Shown: in pieces, positions 45,277 to 54,942 of the stretch | Layout: every line of letters begins with the position of its first letter | Position numbering within the stretch: the first letter of the stretch is position 1 | Assembly (NCBI RefSeq): GCF_900163755.1 | Contig: NZ_FUKI01000092.1 | Coordinates: 62,001 to 126,000 of the forward strand | DNA: 64,000 nt | Source of the DNA: Crenothrix polyspora | GTDB lineage: Bacteria; Pseudomonadota; Gammaproteobacteria; Methylococcales; Methylomonadaceae | Reading direction: 5' to 3' | Position numbers and translations under genes: made by a program | Notes under the pieces: model-generated | What the model saw: only the letters and a program-made list of their open reading frames with translations | What the model was told of the DNA's origin: nothing | Databases searched by the model: none

Positions 45277-45678
45277 ATGGAAAGTATTAATTGGTTTATA
45301 CGCGCGTTAAAAAAATATTCGGATTTTAAAGGCCGGGCACGCAGAAAAGAATATTGGTGGTTTATTTCAATTAATTTGCTGATAATTATCGCGTTGGCGA
45401 CAGTGGAATCTGTATGCAATATAAGCCAAATCGAACTGGCCATGCATCTAAAAATAGGCCTGTTAAACGGCATTTACATGCTGATAATGCTCTGCCCTAC
45501 CCTCGCCGTCACAACAAGACGACTACACGATACCAACCGCAGTGGCTGGTGGCAATTAATCTATTTACTGCCTATTATTGGTGCTTTTGTCATTTTTATC
45601 CACGTATTAGAAGACAGCAAACCAGGCGATAATTACTATGGCAAAAACCCACGAGGTCGATGCCTGGCACTGCATTAA
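45277..45678 (+). CDS. DUF805 inner-membrane protein (YhaH-like)
   Basis: The 133-residue protein has four transmembrane helices. SDFKGRARRKEYWWFISINL near the N-terminus, TTRRLHDTNRSGWW in the middle and DSKPGDNYYGKNPRG at the C-terminus are the conserved DUF805 segments. The function of the family is unknown. It is preceded by a leader with two interlocking stems and followed after 40 nt by a family B repeat. Confidence 0.92.
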   Translation: MESINWFIRALKKYSDFKGRARRKEYWWFISINLLIIIALATVESVCNISQIELAMHLKIGLLNGIYMLIMLCPTLAVTTRRLHDTNRSGWWQLIYLLPIIGAFVIFIHVLEDSKPGDNYYGKNPRGRCLALH

Positions 45679-45718
45679 TCGGTTATTTTTCATGTTTCAT
45701 CGGTACTAAACAACTGAT

Positions 45719-45827
45719 GCTAAGGAACGTGCATGAAATAACTTGAACAACTTAAACGCCACCACCGTTCGTGCTGAGCCTGTCGAAGCATGAACTTGCT
45801 CAAGTTATTTCGTGCGCGTTCCTAAGC
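45719..45827. repeat. family B palindromic element, copy 3
   Basis: The element is 109 bp with ends GCTAAGGAACGTGCATGAAA and, on the other strand, GCTTAGGAACGCGCACGAAA. It has one REP-like unit, CCGTTCGTGCTGAGCCTGTC. It is nearly identical to copy 2 and in the same orientation, 2.1 kb away. Confidence 0.87.
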
Positions 45828-45959
45828 CATAAATAGCCACAAAATCCTAATCCCCGCCAGATTACTCAAACGGTTTTTTGTATTCGATGTTTTTGAAACT
45901 TGACAGGTGTTTCGCTATGCTAAAATCTCAGACATTGAATAGCCTATCTGGAGAATACA

Positions 45960-46583
45960 ATGACAGATGATGAATTAAAAGCTTTGGTTGCAAGTCTTGC
46001 TGTTGCACAAAGAGAAACTGATGAACAAATTACTAGCTTGATTGTTGCCCAGAGGGAAACTGCTGAACAAATGAAGCATACCGACGAACAAATGCAGCGT
46101 ACTGCCGAACAAATGCAGCGCAACGATAAATTGTTAACGGAAAAGCTCGATCGAATCGGCATTACGCTGGGTAACATAGGACAAAATCAAGGTGACGTGG
46201 CGGAAGAGTTCTTTTTGCAAAGTCTATTAAAAGACAATCACTTAGGTAGTATCCGTTTTGATGATATAACGAAAAATATGCAAAAGCACCGTGGCAAAAT
46301 TCAAGAAGAATACGATTTGGTTATGACTAACGGCACTGCCCTCGGTATTGTTGAAGTGAAATACAAAGCCCATACCCATGATCTGGATAAATTAGATCGC
46401 AAGATGAAACACTTTAAACAGCTGTTTCCAATCTATCAACACTACAAGCAATACGGTGCTATCGCGTCATTCCACATTAACGACGATGCTAAAGAAGAAG
46501 CGTTAAAACGCGGTTATTTTGTTTTGCAACGCAGTGGTGATGTGGTTCATACCGAAAGTGGCGAACATTTGAGGGTGTTGTAA
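45960..46583 (+). CDS. coiled-coil protein with PD-(D/E)XK nuclease-like domain
   Basis: The 207-residue protein has a coiled coil with repeated EQ(M/I) heptads (ETAEQMKHTDEQMQRTAEQM) over about residues 1-65. A small nuclease-like fold follows: GDVAEEFF (possible conserved Glu), EEYDLVMTNGTALGIVEVKY with the D...EVK arrangement of PD-(D/E)XK enzymes. Such proteins are common and variable in Methylococcales and cyanobacterial genomes, often annotated DUF3782-like. No nuclease activity is proven. A decayed second copy of its coiled-coil part follows directly downstream. Confidence 0.75.
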   Translation: MTDDELKALVASLAVAQRETDEQITSLIVAQRETAEQMKHTDEQMQRTAEQMQRNDKLLTEKLDRIGITLGNIGQNQGDVAEEFFLQSLLKDNHLGSIRFDDITKNMQKHRGKIQEEYDLVMTNGTALGIVEVKYKAHTHDLDKLDRKMKHFKQLFPIYQHYKQYGAIASFHINDDAKEEALKRGYFVLQRSGDVVHTESGEHLRVL

Positions 46584-46601
46584 GCCAGGCAAGCCGCTAT
46601 C

Positions 46602-46772
46602 AAAAGCGCGGTTGTGCAAATGAGACATACCGATGAGCAAATAAAACGTAACGATAAAATGTTAACGGAAAATTTAATCGAATAGGCATTACGCTGGGCA
46701 ACATATCGCATTACCAATATGGCAAAAACCGTCGAAAAAGCCATTGAAATGTATGTGCGATACTTGGCGTAA
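46602..46772 (+). pseudogene. decayed tandem copy of part of the upstream coiled-coil/nuclease gene
   Basis: Translation of 46617 onward gives QMRHTDEQIKRNDKMLTENL, matching QMKHTDEQM...QRNDKLLTEKL of the gene at 45960. The following GAATAGGCATTACGCTGGGCAAC corresponds to the upstream sequence for IGITLGN, but after a small deletion it is frameshifted and hits TAG. The nuclease part is missing. I infer an unequal tandem duplication followed by decay. Confidence 0.7.
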
Positions 46773-46834
46773 CAAGCCATTATCCAAAAGTTCGGTACAA
46801 TAGATTACCCAGAAGCTAGACAGCCGACACCATC

Positions 46835-47911
46835 ATGACCAAACAAATACTAGTCGTATTTACCGGCGGCACCATAGGATCCACCGCTACTCAAGGCACC
46901 ATCAACACTAACCCCGCCACAGCCTACCAACTCATCCAGTTGTACCAACAACATTACCCTCACCATCACATTAACTTTACTAGCATACAGCCGCTACAAA
47001 TCTTAAGCGAAAATCTAGCACCACCGGCCTGGACAACCTTAATCACCGCCATAGAAGCCGCACAACCCGAAAACTACGATGCCATCATAATAACCCACGG
47101 CACCGACACCTTAAGCTTTACCGCCTGCGCGTTAAGCTATTATTTCTACGCCATCAAAAAGTCCATATTACTGGTATCCAGCAACTACCCATTAAATAAC
47201 CCCAAAGCCAACGGCCTGGAGAACTTCATCTGCGCGGTAGAATTTATCTTGCAAGTCAGTGAACCCGGCGTATTTGTGCCGTACCGGAATCCCTACCATG
47301 TCATGCACATCCACAGAGGCACACACCTGGCCGCCTCCTTACAACTGAGCAGTGACTTCATCAGCGTACAGAACAAACACTATTTAATTTATGACTACGG
47401 GCGCTTCTCAGAACTCAACCTCAGCATACCCGCACCCAGCCAAAGCATAGCGCCCTTGCAAGCACTATTCTCTGACAAAATTCTGTTGATAACGCCCTAC
47501 CCTGGCCTTAATTACAGTCATTTTAATCTGGATAACACCGTGGCCGTCTTACACGATTTATACCATTCCGGTACCGCCTGTGTCAGCCAACACTGGGGCG
47601 ATGATTATTCTTTGCTTGAATTTATCAAACGCTGCTCAGCACAAGGCATTCCGATCTATTTGACACCCGCCTTAAAAACCGCAGAGGCTTACCACAGTAC
47701 GCGAGTCTTATTGGAACTGGGTGTAAGCATGTTATGGAATATATCGCTGGAAGCGGCTTACGTCAAGTTGTCGCTGGCCTACGGCAACTTTACCGATAGC
47801 CAGCAAATCGCCGAATTCCTCACGCAAAACATAGCACGGGAAATCCTGAATTGGGCAGATTTAATCGACGAAACAACGCCCTCTTCAAGCTGCATACCAC
47901 AACGCCCCTAA
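46835..47911 (+). CDS. L-asparaginase (type I-like)
   Basis: This 358-residue enzyme hydrolyses asparagine to aspartate and ammonia. The first nucleophile motif is VFTGGTIGS at the N-terminus, and the second catalytic motif is IITHGTDTLSFTA. It has no signal peptide, so it is cytosolic. It stands alone. The usual family length is about 330-350. The C-terminal tail (IDETTPSSSCIPQRP) is variable. Confidence 0.88.
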   Translation: MTKQILVVFTGGTIGSTATQGTINTNPATAYQLIQLYQQHYPHHHINFTSIQPLQILSENLAPPAWTTLITAIEAAQPENYDAIIITHGTDTLSFTACALSYYFYAIKKSILLVSSNYPLNNPKANGLENFICAVEFILQVSEPGVFVPYRNPYHVMHIHRGTHLAASLQLSSDFISVQNKHYLIYDYGRFSELNLSIPAPSQSIAPLQALFSDKILLITPYPGLNYSHFNLDNTVAVLHDLYHSGTACVSQHWGDDYSLLEFIKRCSAQGIPIYLTPALKTAEAYHSTRVLLELGVSMLWNISLEAAYVKLSLAYGNFTDSQQIAEFLTQNIAREILNWADLIDETTPSSSCIPQRP

Positions 47912-48011
47912 ATAAACGCGGCAAAAACTAACCAAGCCAAGGCAAAAACGGTTAAAATGGGGCAGTTAAACACCTAATTCTGTACTAAATCAACGGGGTG
48001 GTAGCCCTTAC

Positions 48012-49082
48012 ATGCACACTAAATATAAAACTGACGACCTTCGAATCTGTGAAATCCGTGAAGTGATTGCACCGAATCAAGTACATGACGAAATGCCGAT
48101 CAGCGAACAAGCGGCCAAAACCACGCTGGAAGCACGCCAGGCGGTACATAAAATCCTTACTGGTGAAGATGACCGGCTTTTGGTGGTGGTCGGCCCATGT
48201 TCCATCCATGATACCCAGGCGGCATTAGAATACGCACAACTGCTAAAACAAGCCAAAGACGATCTGGCCGATGACTTGCTCATCATCATGCGGGTGTATT
48301 TTGAAAAGCCGCGTACTACCGTGGGCTGGAAAGGTTTGATCAACGATCCTGATATCGACTCCAGTTTTAACATCAACAAAGGCTTACGGGTTGCAAGACA
48401 ATTGCTAATTGATGTCAACAACCTTGGTATGCCGGCCGCTACCGAATACCTGGACTTAATCACCCCGCAATATGTCTCTGATTTGATTGCCTGGGGCGCA
48501 ATTGGTGCCAGAACTACCGAAAGCCAAGGTCACCGCGAACTGGCTTCCGGCGTATCTTGCCCTATCGGCTTTAAAAATTCCACCGACGGCACTGCCAAAA
48601 TCGCCATAGATGCCATCGGCTCTGCGATGAGTCCGCATCATTTCTTGTCGCTGACCAAAGCAGGTCGCTCAGCAATTTTTTCCACCACCGGCAATCAGGA
48701 CGTACACATTATTTTACGTGGTGGCAACGAAGGACCAAACTACGATGCGGTCAGCGTCGAAAAAGTTGCACAAAGCTTAGACAACGCCCAGCTAAGAGCC
48801 AACATCATGATTGATTTCAGCCATGCTAACAGCCTTAAACAATGCCACAGACAACTGATCGTCGGTGAAGATGTCAGCGAACAAATCGCCAGCGGCGATA
48901 CCCGCATTATGGGAGTCATGATCGAAAGCCATCTTAAGTCCGGTAGCCAAAAAGTAATAGACGGACAACCCTTAGTCTACGGCCAGAGTATCACCGACGG
49001 CTGTTTAAGCTTTGAAGATACCTTGCCGCTGTTACAAACACTGGCCAGCGCTGTGCAACGTCGCCGGAGTTTTAGCGTATGA
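48012..49082 (+). CDS. 3-deoxy-7-phosphoheptulonate (DAHP) synthase, class I
   Basis: This 356-residue enzyme condenses phosphoenolpyruvate and erythrose 4-phosphate, the first step of aromatic amino acid synthesis. The class I signatures are [20 protein letters not shown] and [19 protein letters not shown], with [10 protein letters not shown] and IDFSHANS. The N-terminal 40 residues are the regulatory arm of AroF/G/H types. Which feedback type it is cannot be told by eye. It overlaps thiS-thiG by 4 nt. Confidence 0.95.
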   Translation: MHTKYKTDDLRICEIREVIAPNQVHDEMPISEQAAKTTLEARQAVHKILTGEDDRLLVVVGPCSIHDTQAALEYAQLLKQAKDDLADDLLIIMRVYFEKPRTTVGWKGLINDPDIDSSFNINKGLRVARQLLIDVNNLGMPAATEYLDLITPQYVSDLIAWGAIGARTTESQGHRELASGVSCPIGFKNSTDGTAKIAIDAIGSAMSPHHFLSLTKAGRSAIFSTTGNQDVHIILRGGNEGPNYDAVSVEKVAQSLDNAQLRANIMIDFSHANSLKQCHRQLIVGEDVSEQIASGDTRIMGVMIESHLKSGSQKVIDGQPLVYGQSITDGCLSFEDTLPLLQTLASAVQRRRSFSV

Positions 49083-50056
49083 AAATTATTATTAATGGCG
49101 AAACCCACGATGTTAACGAAGCTATCTCGGTGGCGGATGTGGTTGCTAAACAAGGTTTAACGGGCAAAAAAATAGCCGTCGAATTAAATCTGGAAATCCT
49201 GCCCTTCCAACACTACCCCAGCCAAATACTGGCCGAGGGTGATCGCTTGGAAATTGTCCATGCCATTGGCGGTGGCCAAAACGACAGTTTTGTACTGGCG
49301 GGCAAAGCGTATCAGTCACGCTTGCTGGTCGGTACCGGTAAATACAAGGACATGGAAGAAACCCGTTTGGCGATAGAAGCCAGCGGCGCACAGATTGTTA
49401 CTGTAGCTATTCGCCGTACCAATATTGGCCAAAATCCTGGCGAACCCAATTTGCTGGATGTGATCTCACCAGACAAATACACTATATTGCCCAATACCGC
49501 CGGTTGTTACACCGCTGAAGACGCTTTGCGTACTTGTCGTTTAGGCAGAGAATTGCTCGGTGGCCATAAGCTGGTAAAACTGGAAGTGTTAGCCGATCAA
49601 AAAACCTTATTTCCAGATGTCGAACAAACCTTTATTGCCGCCAGGATGCTGGTGCAAGAAGGCTTTGACGTGATGGTATACACCAACGACGACCCGATTG
49701 CCGCCAAAAAACTCGAAGACATTGGCTGTATTGCCGTGATGCCACTGGCAGCGCCAATTGGTTCTGGTTTGGGTATCCGCAATCCCTATAATATTTTAAC
49801 TATTGTGGAAAACGCCAGCGTACCGATTTTGGTGGATGCCGGTGTCGGCACGGCATCCGATGCGGCACTGGCGATGGAATTGGGTTGTGATGGTGTGTTA
49901 ATGAACACCGCTATCGCGGCAGCAAAAAATCCAATACTGATGGCTTCTGCCATGCGCAAAGGCATAGAAGCCGGACGTGAGGCGTATTTGGCAGGCCGTA
50001 TGCCGAAACGCCGTTTTGCGTCGGCATCATCGCCGCTGGATGGTTTGTTTTTTTAA
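49079..50056 (+). CDS. thiG: fused ThiS sulfur carrier and ThiG thiazole synthase
   Basis: The 325-residue fusion has residues 1-66 as a ThiS ubiquitin-like fold ([20 protein letters not shown] to VHAIGGG), directly followed by ThiG (about 70-325). ThiG has its Schiff-base lysine in [10 protein letters not shown] (K167), the [11 protein letters not shown] phosphate-binding loop and a conserved C-terminus. ThiG joins deoxyxylulose phosphate, glycine imine and ThiS-thiocarboxylate into the thiazole of thiamin. ThiS normally acts through a free C-terminal Gly-Gly, which here lies inside the chain at 64-66. It is coupled to the DAHP synthase gene by a 4-nt overlap. Confidence 0.94.
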   Translation: MKIIINGETHDVNEAISVADVVAKQGLTGKKIAVELNLEILPFQHYPSQILAEGDRLEIVHAIGGGQNDSFVLAGKAYQSRLLVGTGKYKDMEETRLAIEASGAQIVTVAIRRTNIGQNPGEPNLLDVISPDKYTILPNTAGCYTAEDALRTCRLGRELLGGHKLVKLEVLADQKTLFPDVEQTFIAARMLVQEGFDVMVYTNDDPIAAKKLEDIGCIAVMPLAAPIGSGLGIRNPYNILTIVENASVPILVDAGVGTASDAALAMELGCDGVLMNTAIAAAKNPILMASAMRKGIEAGREAYLAGRMPKRRFASASSPLDGLFF

Positions 50057-50065
50057 CACCGGCCA

Positions 50066-50145
50066 TGTAGGTTGGGGTGACGCTAGGAACCCCAACACAT
50101 AACGCACTGCATCGTTGGGATTCGTTACCTTACCCCCAACCTACA
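50066..50145. repeat. GTAGGTTGGGG-type palindrome after thiG
   Basis: TGTAGGTTGGGG (50066-50077) pairs with CCCCAACCTACA (50134-50145), with further internal GTTGGGG/CCCCAAC pairing. It starts 9 nt after the thiG stop. It resembles the widespread GTAGGTTGGGTT repeats of gammaproteobacteria, and may act as a transcript end. Confidence 0.7.
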
Positions 50146-50216
50146 ATAATATCCCAACGTAAATATGTAGCCATTATTCTTGTCTATACCCTCTCAATAA
50201 CCATAAACCTGCACGC

Positions 50217-50906
50217 ATGACCTCACCCGCTCCTACTGTGACACCAAGAATCCGAAGCTTTATGCCACGCCAAGGCCGCATCACCGCTGGCCAAGAGTTT
50301 TCTTTGGAAAATTATTGGATGGAATACGGTCTCGACACCAACATTCACTATGATTTTGCCCAGGTTTTTGGCCGTGATGCCCCGTTAATTATCGAGATTG
50401 GTTTTGGTAATGGCGAAAGCTTGGCCAAAATGGCCGCAGAAAATCCGGACAATAACTATATCGGTATCGAAGTACATCGGCCTGGGGTTGGGCATTTACT
50501 GATGCTGATTAAGCAAAATGGCATCACTAATCTAAAAATCTATAACCACGATGCCATCGATATTCTGGAAAACCATATTTCGGACAATAGCCTTGGCGGT
50601 GTGCATTTGTTTTTCCCTGACCCGTGGCCCAAACAAAGACACCATAAAAGACGCATCGTGCGCCCCAGTTTTATTGAAGTGTTACTGAAAAAACTTAGAG
50701 TGAACGGTTACTTCCATACTGCAACCGATTGGGAAAACTACGCCAAACATATCTTGGACATGTTGACTCCGGTGCAAGGTTTTAATAATACCAGCCCAAC
50801 ACACACTTACTGCGAGCGCCCTGATTATCGGCCTTTAACAAAGTTTGAACAACGCGGAATACGTTTAGGGCACGGCGTATGGGATTTAGTTTTTACTAAA
50901 AACTAA
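50217..50906 (+). CDS. trmB: tRNA (guanine-N7-)-methyltransferase TrmB
   Basis: This 229-residue SAM enzyme makes m7G46 in tRNA. IEIGFGNGESLAKMA (SAM loop), GIEVHRPGVG, and HLFFPDPWPKQRHHKRRIV with the conserved PDPWPK motif are visible. It is monocistronic, with a perfect 12-bp hairpin downstream. Confidence 0.96.
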   Translation: MTSPAPTVTPRIRSFMPRQGRITAGQEFSLENYWMEYGLDTNIHYDFAQVFGRDAPLIIEIGFGNGESLAKMAAENPDNNYIGIEVHRPGVGHLLMLIKQNGITNLKIYNHDAIDILENHISDNSLGGVHLFFPDPWPKQRHHKRRIVRPSFIEVLLKKLRVNGYFHTATDWENYAKHILDMLTPVQGFNNTSPTHTYCERPDYRPLTKFEQRGIRLGHGVWDLVFTKN

Positions 50907-50920
50907 GGGTTTGATGGTTT

Positions 50921-50949
50921 GAGTATCGTTGTTCGACACAACGATACTC
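50921..50949. terminator. hairpin after trmB
   Basis: A perfect 12-bp stem GAGTATCGTTGT (50921-50932) / ACAACGATACTC (50938-50949) with loop TCGAC lies 15 nt after the trmB stop. There is no T-tract. Confidence 0.65.
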
Positions 50950-50959
50950 TGTCTTCAAT

Positions 50960-51068
50960 GCTTAGCAACGTGTATGAAATAACGTGAGCAAGTTCATGCT
51001 TCGACAGGCTCAGCACGAACGGAAGTGGCGTTTAAGTTGTTCAACTTATTTCATGCACGTTCCTTAAC
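50960..51068. repeat. family B palindromic element, copy 4, reaching into a coding sequence
   Basis: The element is 109 bp with ends GCTTAGCAACGTGTATGAAA and, on the other strand, GTTAAGGAACGTGCATGAAA. Its right end covers the last five codons and the stop codon of the dynamin-like gene. Confidence 0.85.
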
Positions 51069-52991
51069 CACAGCATCCAGCTGCATGGCTCTGATCATCA
51101 TTGCCAACTCGTCTTTTTGCCGTTTCAGTGGATCAATCTCAGCTTCCAGTAAAGCAATTTTTTCTGCTACCGAACCTTTTGAGTCATTGATTTTTCTCAG
51201 CAACTGCATCCGACTTTCTATTTGTTTTTTATGGTCTTTAATTTGATGCATTAAGGGTGTTAATACACCGTTACTCCACGAGATAGCATCTGCATGTGCT
51301 TGTCGCAATACGTTTCTGGCTTTAGCAATCAAGGTGCTATACAACTTATGGATAACCAAACTTTGTTCGGTCATCGTGGTTTTTGCGCTTAATCGAAACG
51401 CCTCACCTTCTGCAAATACTTGCTCTAATTCAACTTGATAAGGTTTTATTGAAAACAACGGCGGCTCAATCTCTTTAAAACCGTATTCATCTTTAAATTT
51501 TTTGTGGATCGCTTTTACCAGACGGCGTGTTTCGTTGGTAATATCAATAGAATCTTGTAGCAAATCCCGTAAATCATCAAACAATTTACGCATATTTTGC
51601 TTCATGCCAAACGTCGTTAAGCTTTTGGCCATATCGGTGCGGGTACTTCTAATAATCGGATCGATTTTTTCTTTAGAAAACGAATCAATCAGCATTTTAG
51701 CCTGCACAGAAAATACCCGACGACTGGCTTGGAAATTTTCAATATTGGCCATATACAGCTGTTGTCTATCACGGGTTTCGGCCATTAATTTGGCAGTCAT
51801 ATCGTGATTTTCAAAATCAATTTTCTTAAACTCTTCTAACTGTTTACCCGCATTAGTCATTGCTAATTCGGTAATGCTGGAAGACTCATTCACTAAAAAA
51901 CCAATATCACGCACCAATGATCCCATCAATATGGTACGACGCTGATTTAAAATATCCCGCGACAAATATTGTTCCAGCGCTGCTAAACGGCTTTTTTCTA
52001 ATACTGCGTTGTCATTTTTAACCTTACCTAATAAGGCTTGCTTGGCTGACACGGGAAAAATAGCCGCTTCATCAAGCTTTAAAGTAGCTGCTGCGGTTTT
52101 AATTTGCGAGTTAATTGCATCTTGATAGCCACGCTCTCCGGCAAGATCATCCCACATCGCGTCAATTTTATTCATGACGACAGCAAGACCTTGCTTATTG
52201 CCACCGCGTGTTAAACAGACATGATTCATCCACATATCCATGTCACTTTTAGTAACGCCAGTATCCGCCGCCAATACAAAAACAATGGCTTGTGCGCTCG
52301 GCAGCATATTTAAAGTTAGCTCAGGCTCAGTGCCTAAGGCATTTAAACCGGGCGTATCTAAAATACATAAGCCTTGCTGTAATAACGGGTGTGGAAAACT
52401 GATTAACGCATGTCGCCAACACGGAATTTCAACTTTTTCTGGGTTGACTACGCCTTGTTCAGCGGCCAATCTATCATTCCATAAACCCAATTTATCAGCC
52501 ACTTGCCGATCAACCATTTTGGTAGCGCACAATTCTTTAAAGGCTTCTTGCATTTGCCCTGGTGAATTGCTGTCCAGCTTAAATTGTGTCCAACGCTGCG
52601 GTTGCTGCTTTAATTCCGCTAAAGAAATATCTTCTAAACGACTTTCTATATTCAACAAGCGGATATAACTGCCACCTTCTTCATCGTAAAAAAGCTCGGT
52701 GGGCGACATGGTTGTGCGTCCAGCGGTGGATGGTAATAAACGCACTCCCGTTTCAGCAAAGAACAGCGCATTGATTAACTCGGTTTTACCGCGCGAAAAC
52801 TCCGCGACAAAAGCCAAGGTAATACGGTCAGTTTGCAAATTACTGATTGCGTTTAAAATCGTATTGGTGCTGTGCGGATCATTCATTCCGTAACGAATGC
52901 GCCACTGATGATACATTTCTATAGCCTGCACCACCTTGGCACGCCAGAGCGCATACTCGTGCATTTGATCTTTAAATTCCAGATTCCTCAT
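51051..52991 (-). CDS. bacterial dynamin-like GTPase
   Basis: The 646-residue protein has GTPase motifs G1 AEFSRGKTELINAL (about 63-76), G2-like GRTTMSPTE, G3 LDTPGLNALG (211-220) and G4 VVMNKIDAMW (272-280), followed by a long helical region with coiled coils (about 390-640). The G1 loop FSRGKT departs from the usual GxxxxGK(S/T) by having E-F-S-R before GKT, as in many bacterial dynamins. Such proteins remodel or repair membranes. The gene is monocistronic. Its final codons (VKERA, stop) are formed by a family B repeat. Confidence 0.88.
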   Translation of the reverse strand: MRNLEFKDQMHEYALWRAKVVQAIEMYHQWRIRYGMNDPHSTNTILNAISNLQTDRITLAFVAEFSRGKTELINALFFAETGVRLLPSTAGRTTMSPTELFYDEEGGSYIRLLNIESRLEDISLAELKQQPQRWTQFKLDSNSPGQMQEAFKELCATKMVDRQVADKLGLWNDRLAAEQGVVNPEKVEIPCWRHALISFPHPLLQQGLCILDTPGLNALGTEPELTLNMLPSAQAIVFVLAADTGVTKSDMDMWMNHVCLTRGGNKQGLAVVMNKIDAMWDDLAGERGYQDAINSQIKTAAATLKLDEAAIFPVSAKQALLGKVKNDNAVLEKSRLAALEQYLSRDILNQRRTILMGSLVRDIGFLVNESSSITELAMTNAGKQLEEFKKIDFENHDMTAKLMAETRDRQQLYMANIENFQASRRVFSVQAKMLIDSFSKEKIDPIIRSTRTDMAKSLTTFGMKQNMRKLFDDLRDLLQDSIDITNETRRLVKAIHKKFKDEYGFKEIEPPLFSIKPYQVELEQVFAEGEAFRLSAKTTMTEQSLVIHKLYSTLIAKARNVLRQAHADAISWSNGVLTPLMHQIKDHKKQIESRMQLLRKINDSKGSVAEKIALLEAEIDPLKRQKDELAMMIRAMQLDAVVKERA

Positions 52992-53137
52992 GGCAAGCCT
53001 TTTATTGCTAACACAATTCTATGATGTAAGTCGAACGAGTGAATTAAGTGAACGATTCCCGTTAATTGTAGCCTATATACAAATAACTGTTAGCGTAAGA
53101 TGTTTTTATTTTTGAAAAGTGAAAAAATACTTTTATC

Positions 53138-53773
53138 TTAAATACCGTAACGCTGCTGATAGGCCAAAATCACATCAACGGAATAGTTAGAACTGAGTTT
53201 AGTGTATTCTATGATATCTGCCAATGTAATTATAGAAACAACCGGTATCTGAAACAAAATACTAACTTCTTGTATGGCAGATGTGTCATTATTGCCTTTT
53301 TCTTGGCGATCTAAAGCAATTAATACCCCCACTGGCGTAGCATCGGCATTTTTAATAATATCAACCGATTCTTTAACCGATGTGCCCGCTGTAATGACAT
53401 CATCTAAAATAAGCACACGGCCTTGCAACGGCGATCCCACTAAATAGCCACCCTCGCCATGATCTTTCGCTTCTTTGCGATTAAACGCAAACGGAATATC
53501 TTCTGTGGTTAACCGCGCATAGGCAATAGCAGTAGCACTTACTAAGGGAATACCTTTATAAGCAGGCCCATACAAAATATCAGGATTAAGCCCTGATTCA
53601 ACCAGCGCTTTGGCGTAAAACTCACCCAGCTTTGCCAATTGCATGCCGGTATTAAACAATCCAGTATTAAAAAAATACGGGCTAACACGGCCAGATTTAA
53701 GTACAAACTCACCAAATTTTAAAACACCGCAGTCCAGCGCATAGCCAATAAAGTCTTTTTTATAATTGAGCAT
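53138..53773 (-). CDS. pyrE: orotate phosphoribosyltransferase
   Basis: This 211-residue enzyme makes OMP from orotate and PRPP. FGEFVLKSGRVSPYFFNTG and the PRPP loop VLILDDVITAGTSVKE are characteristic. I choose ATG 53773 (MLNYKKDFIGYALDC), which matches where PyrE proteins begin. An in-frame ATG at 53809 would add 12 residues and overlaps the hemW stop as TAATG, so translational coupling from that start cannot be excluded. It is downstream of hemW on the same strand. Confidence 0.94.
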   Translation of the reverse strand: MLNYKKDFIGYALDCGVLKFGEFVLKSGRVSPYFFNTGLFNTGMQLAKLGEFYAKALVESGLNPDILYGPAYKGIPLVSATAIAYARLTTEDIPFAFNRKEAKDHGEGGYLVGSPLQGRVLILDDVITAGTSVKESVDIIKNADATPVGVLIALDRQEKGNNDTSAIQEVSILFQIPVVSIITLADIIEYTKLSSNYSVDVILAYQQRYGI

Positions 53774-53808
53774 AATTTTTAAGGATAAATTGATTCTGAA
53801 AATTGTCA

Positions 53809-54942
53809 TTACGGCATAAATTTTTCTAGGATATTATCCAAGAAATCCCATCCCTTGTCAGAGCAATAATAACGATTAGCTTGTTTAACAAGCAAATTTT
53901 CGTGTACGCACGCAGACAAAGCCGGCATTAAGCTTTCTACCGTTAAGCCTGTCGCGGCCTGATAGGCCGACAAACTAAAACCATGCCGCAAACGCAGATG
54001 GTTCATAACAAACTCCAACGGCACATCGGCCTGTGCAATCACGCTAGCATCTGCTGTTTTAAAATCGGTTGCCAAATAGTGTGCAGGGCTTTTCGGCTTA
54101 ACGGTTCGTACAATATTATGCGGCAACCCTTGGCTTAGCTTGCCATGCGCCCCCGCACCTATGCCCAAATAATCACCAAATTGCCAATAATTGACATTAT
54201 GACGACACTGGCGATCAATCAGGCTGTAAGCCGAAATTTCATATTGTTGATACTGATGCTCTGCCAACAGGCTTTGACAATGCTTTTGAATAACATAAAC
54301 CAAGTCGTCGGCTGGCAAGGGCGGCGGGAATCGATAAAAATAGGTATTTGGCTCTAACGTCATTTGATAAAACGAAAGATGCGTAGGCGCAAGACTGAGC
54401 GCCATCATGATATCGTCTGTACTGGTGTTTAAAGTTGCGCCGGGAACAGCGTACATTAAATCCAAATTAACGTTAGTAAACCCTGCCAACTGCGCAATCT
54501 CTGCGGCTTTAATCGCCTCTGAGCCAGAATGCACTCGGCCTAAGTTAGCCAGCAACGCATCATTAAACGACTGCACTCCAATGGAAAGACGATTAATGCC
54601 AACAGCCCTGAATTCGATAAATTTATTACTCTCAAAACTACCTGGGTTGGCTTCTAAAGTAATTTCTATATCATCTGTCAAAACCAGCTGTTTTTCTATG
54701 CCGCGTAATAACTGATTAATAGCGTCTGGTGAAAACAAGCTGGGCGTACCCCCCCCCATAAAAATACTGCTGATAGGCCGGGAAATCGCATAACGTTCAA
54801 TATCTTTAGCTAAATCTTCCAGCAATTTATTGACGTATTCTGTTTCTGGAATAACCGATTTAACAGCGTGCGAGTTAAAATCACAATACGGGCATTTTTT
54901 AATGCACCACGGAAAATGAATATACAAACTGAGCGGTAACAA
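53809..54942 (-). CDS. hemW: HemW, radical SAM heme chaperone (HemN-like)
   Basis: The 377-residue protein has the radical SAM motif WCIKKCPYCDF (C13, C17, C20), with Phe where coproporphyrinogen dehydrogenase HemN has a fourth cysteine. This marks it as HemW rather than HemN. HemW is a heme-binding chaperone that loads heme onto respiratory enzymes. GGGTPSLFSPD and NRLSIGVQSFND are conserved. The length is normal. Confidence 0.94.
   Translation of the reverse strand: MLPLSLYIHFPWCIKKCPYCDFNSHAVKSVIPETEYVNKLLEDLAKDIERYAISRPISSIFMGGGTPSLFSPDAINQLLRGIEKQLVLTDDIEITLEANPGSFESNKFIEFRAVGINRLSIGVQSFNDALLANLGRVHSGSEAIKAAEIAQLAGFTNVNLDLMYAVPGATLNTSTDDIMMALSLAPTHLSFYQMTLEPNTYFYRFPPPLPADDLVYVIQKHCQSLLAEHQYQQYEISAYSLIDRQCRHNVNYWQFGDYLGIGAGAHGKLSQGLPHNIVRTVKPKSPAHYLATDFKTADASVIAQADVPLEFVMNHLRLRHGFSLSAYQAATGLTVESLMPALSACVHENLLVKQANRYYCSDKGWDFLDNILEKFMP

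Noticed and set aside
43609-45827. Recurring near-identical segments suggestive of a CRISPR array
   Set aside because: The repeats are 109-bp palindromes scattered between genes, not short regularly spaced direct repeats. No cas genes are present.
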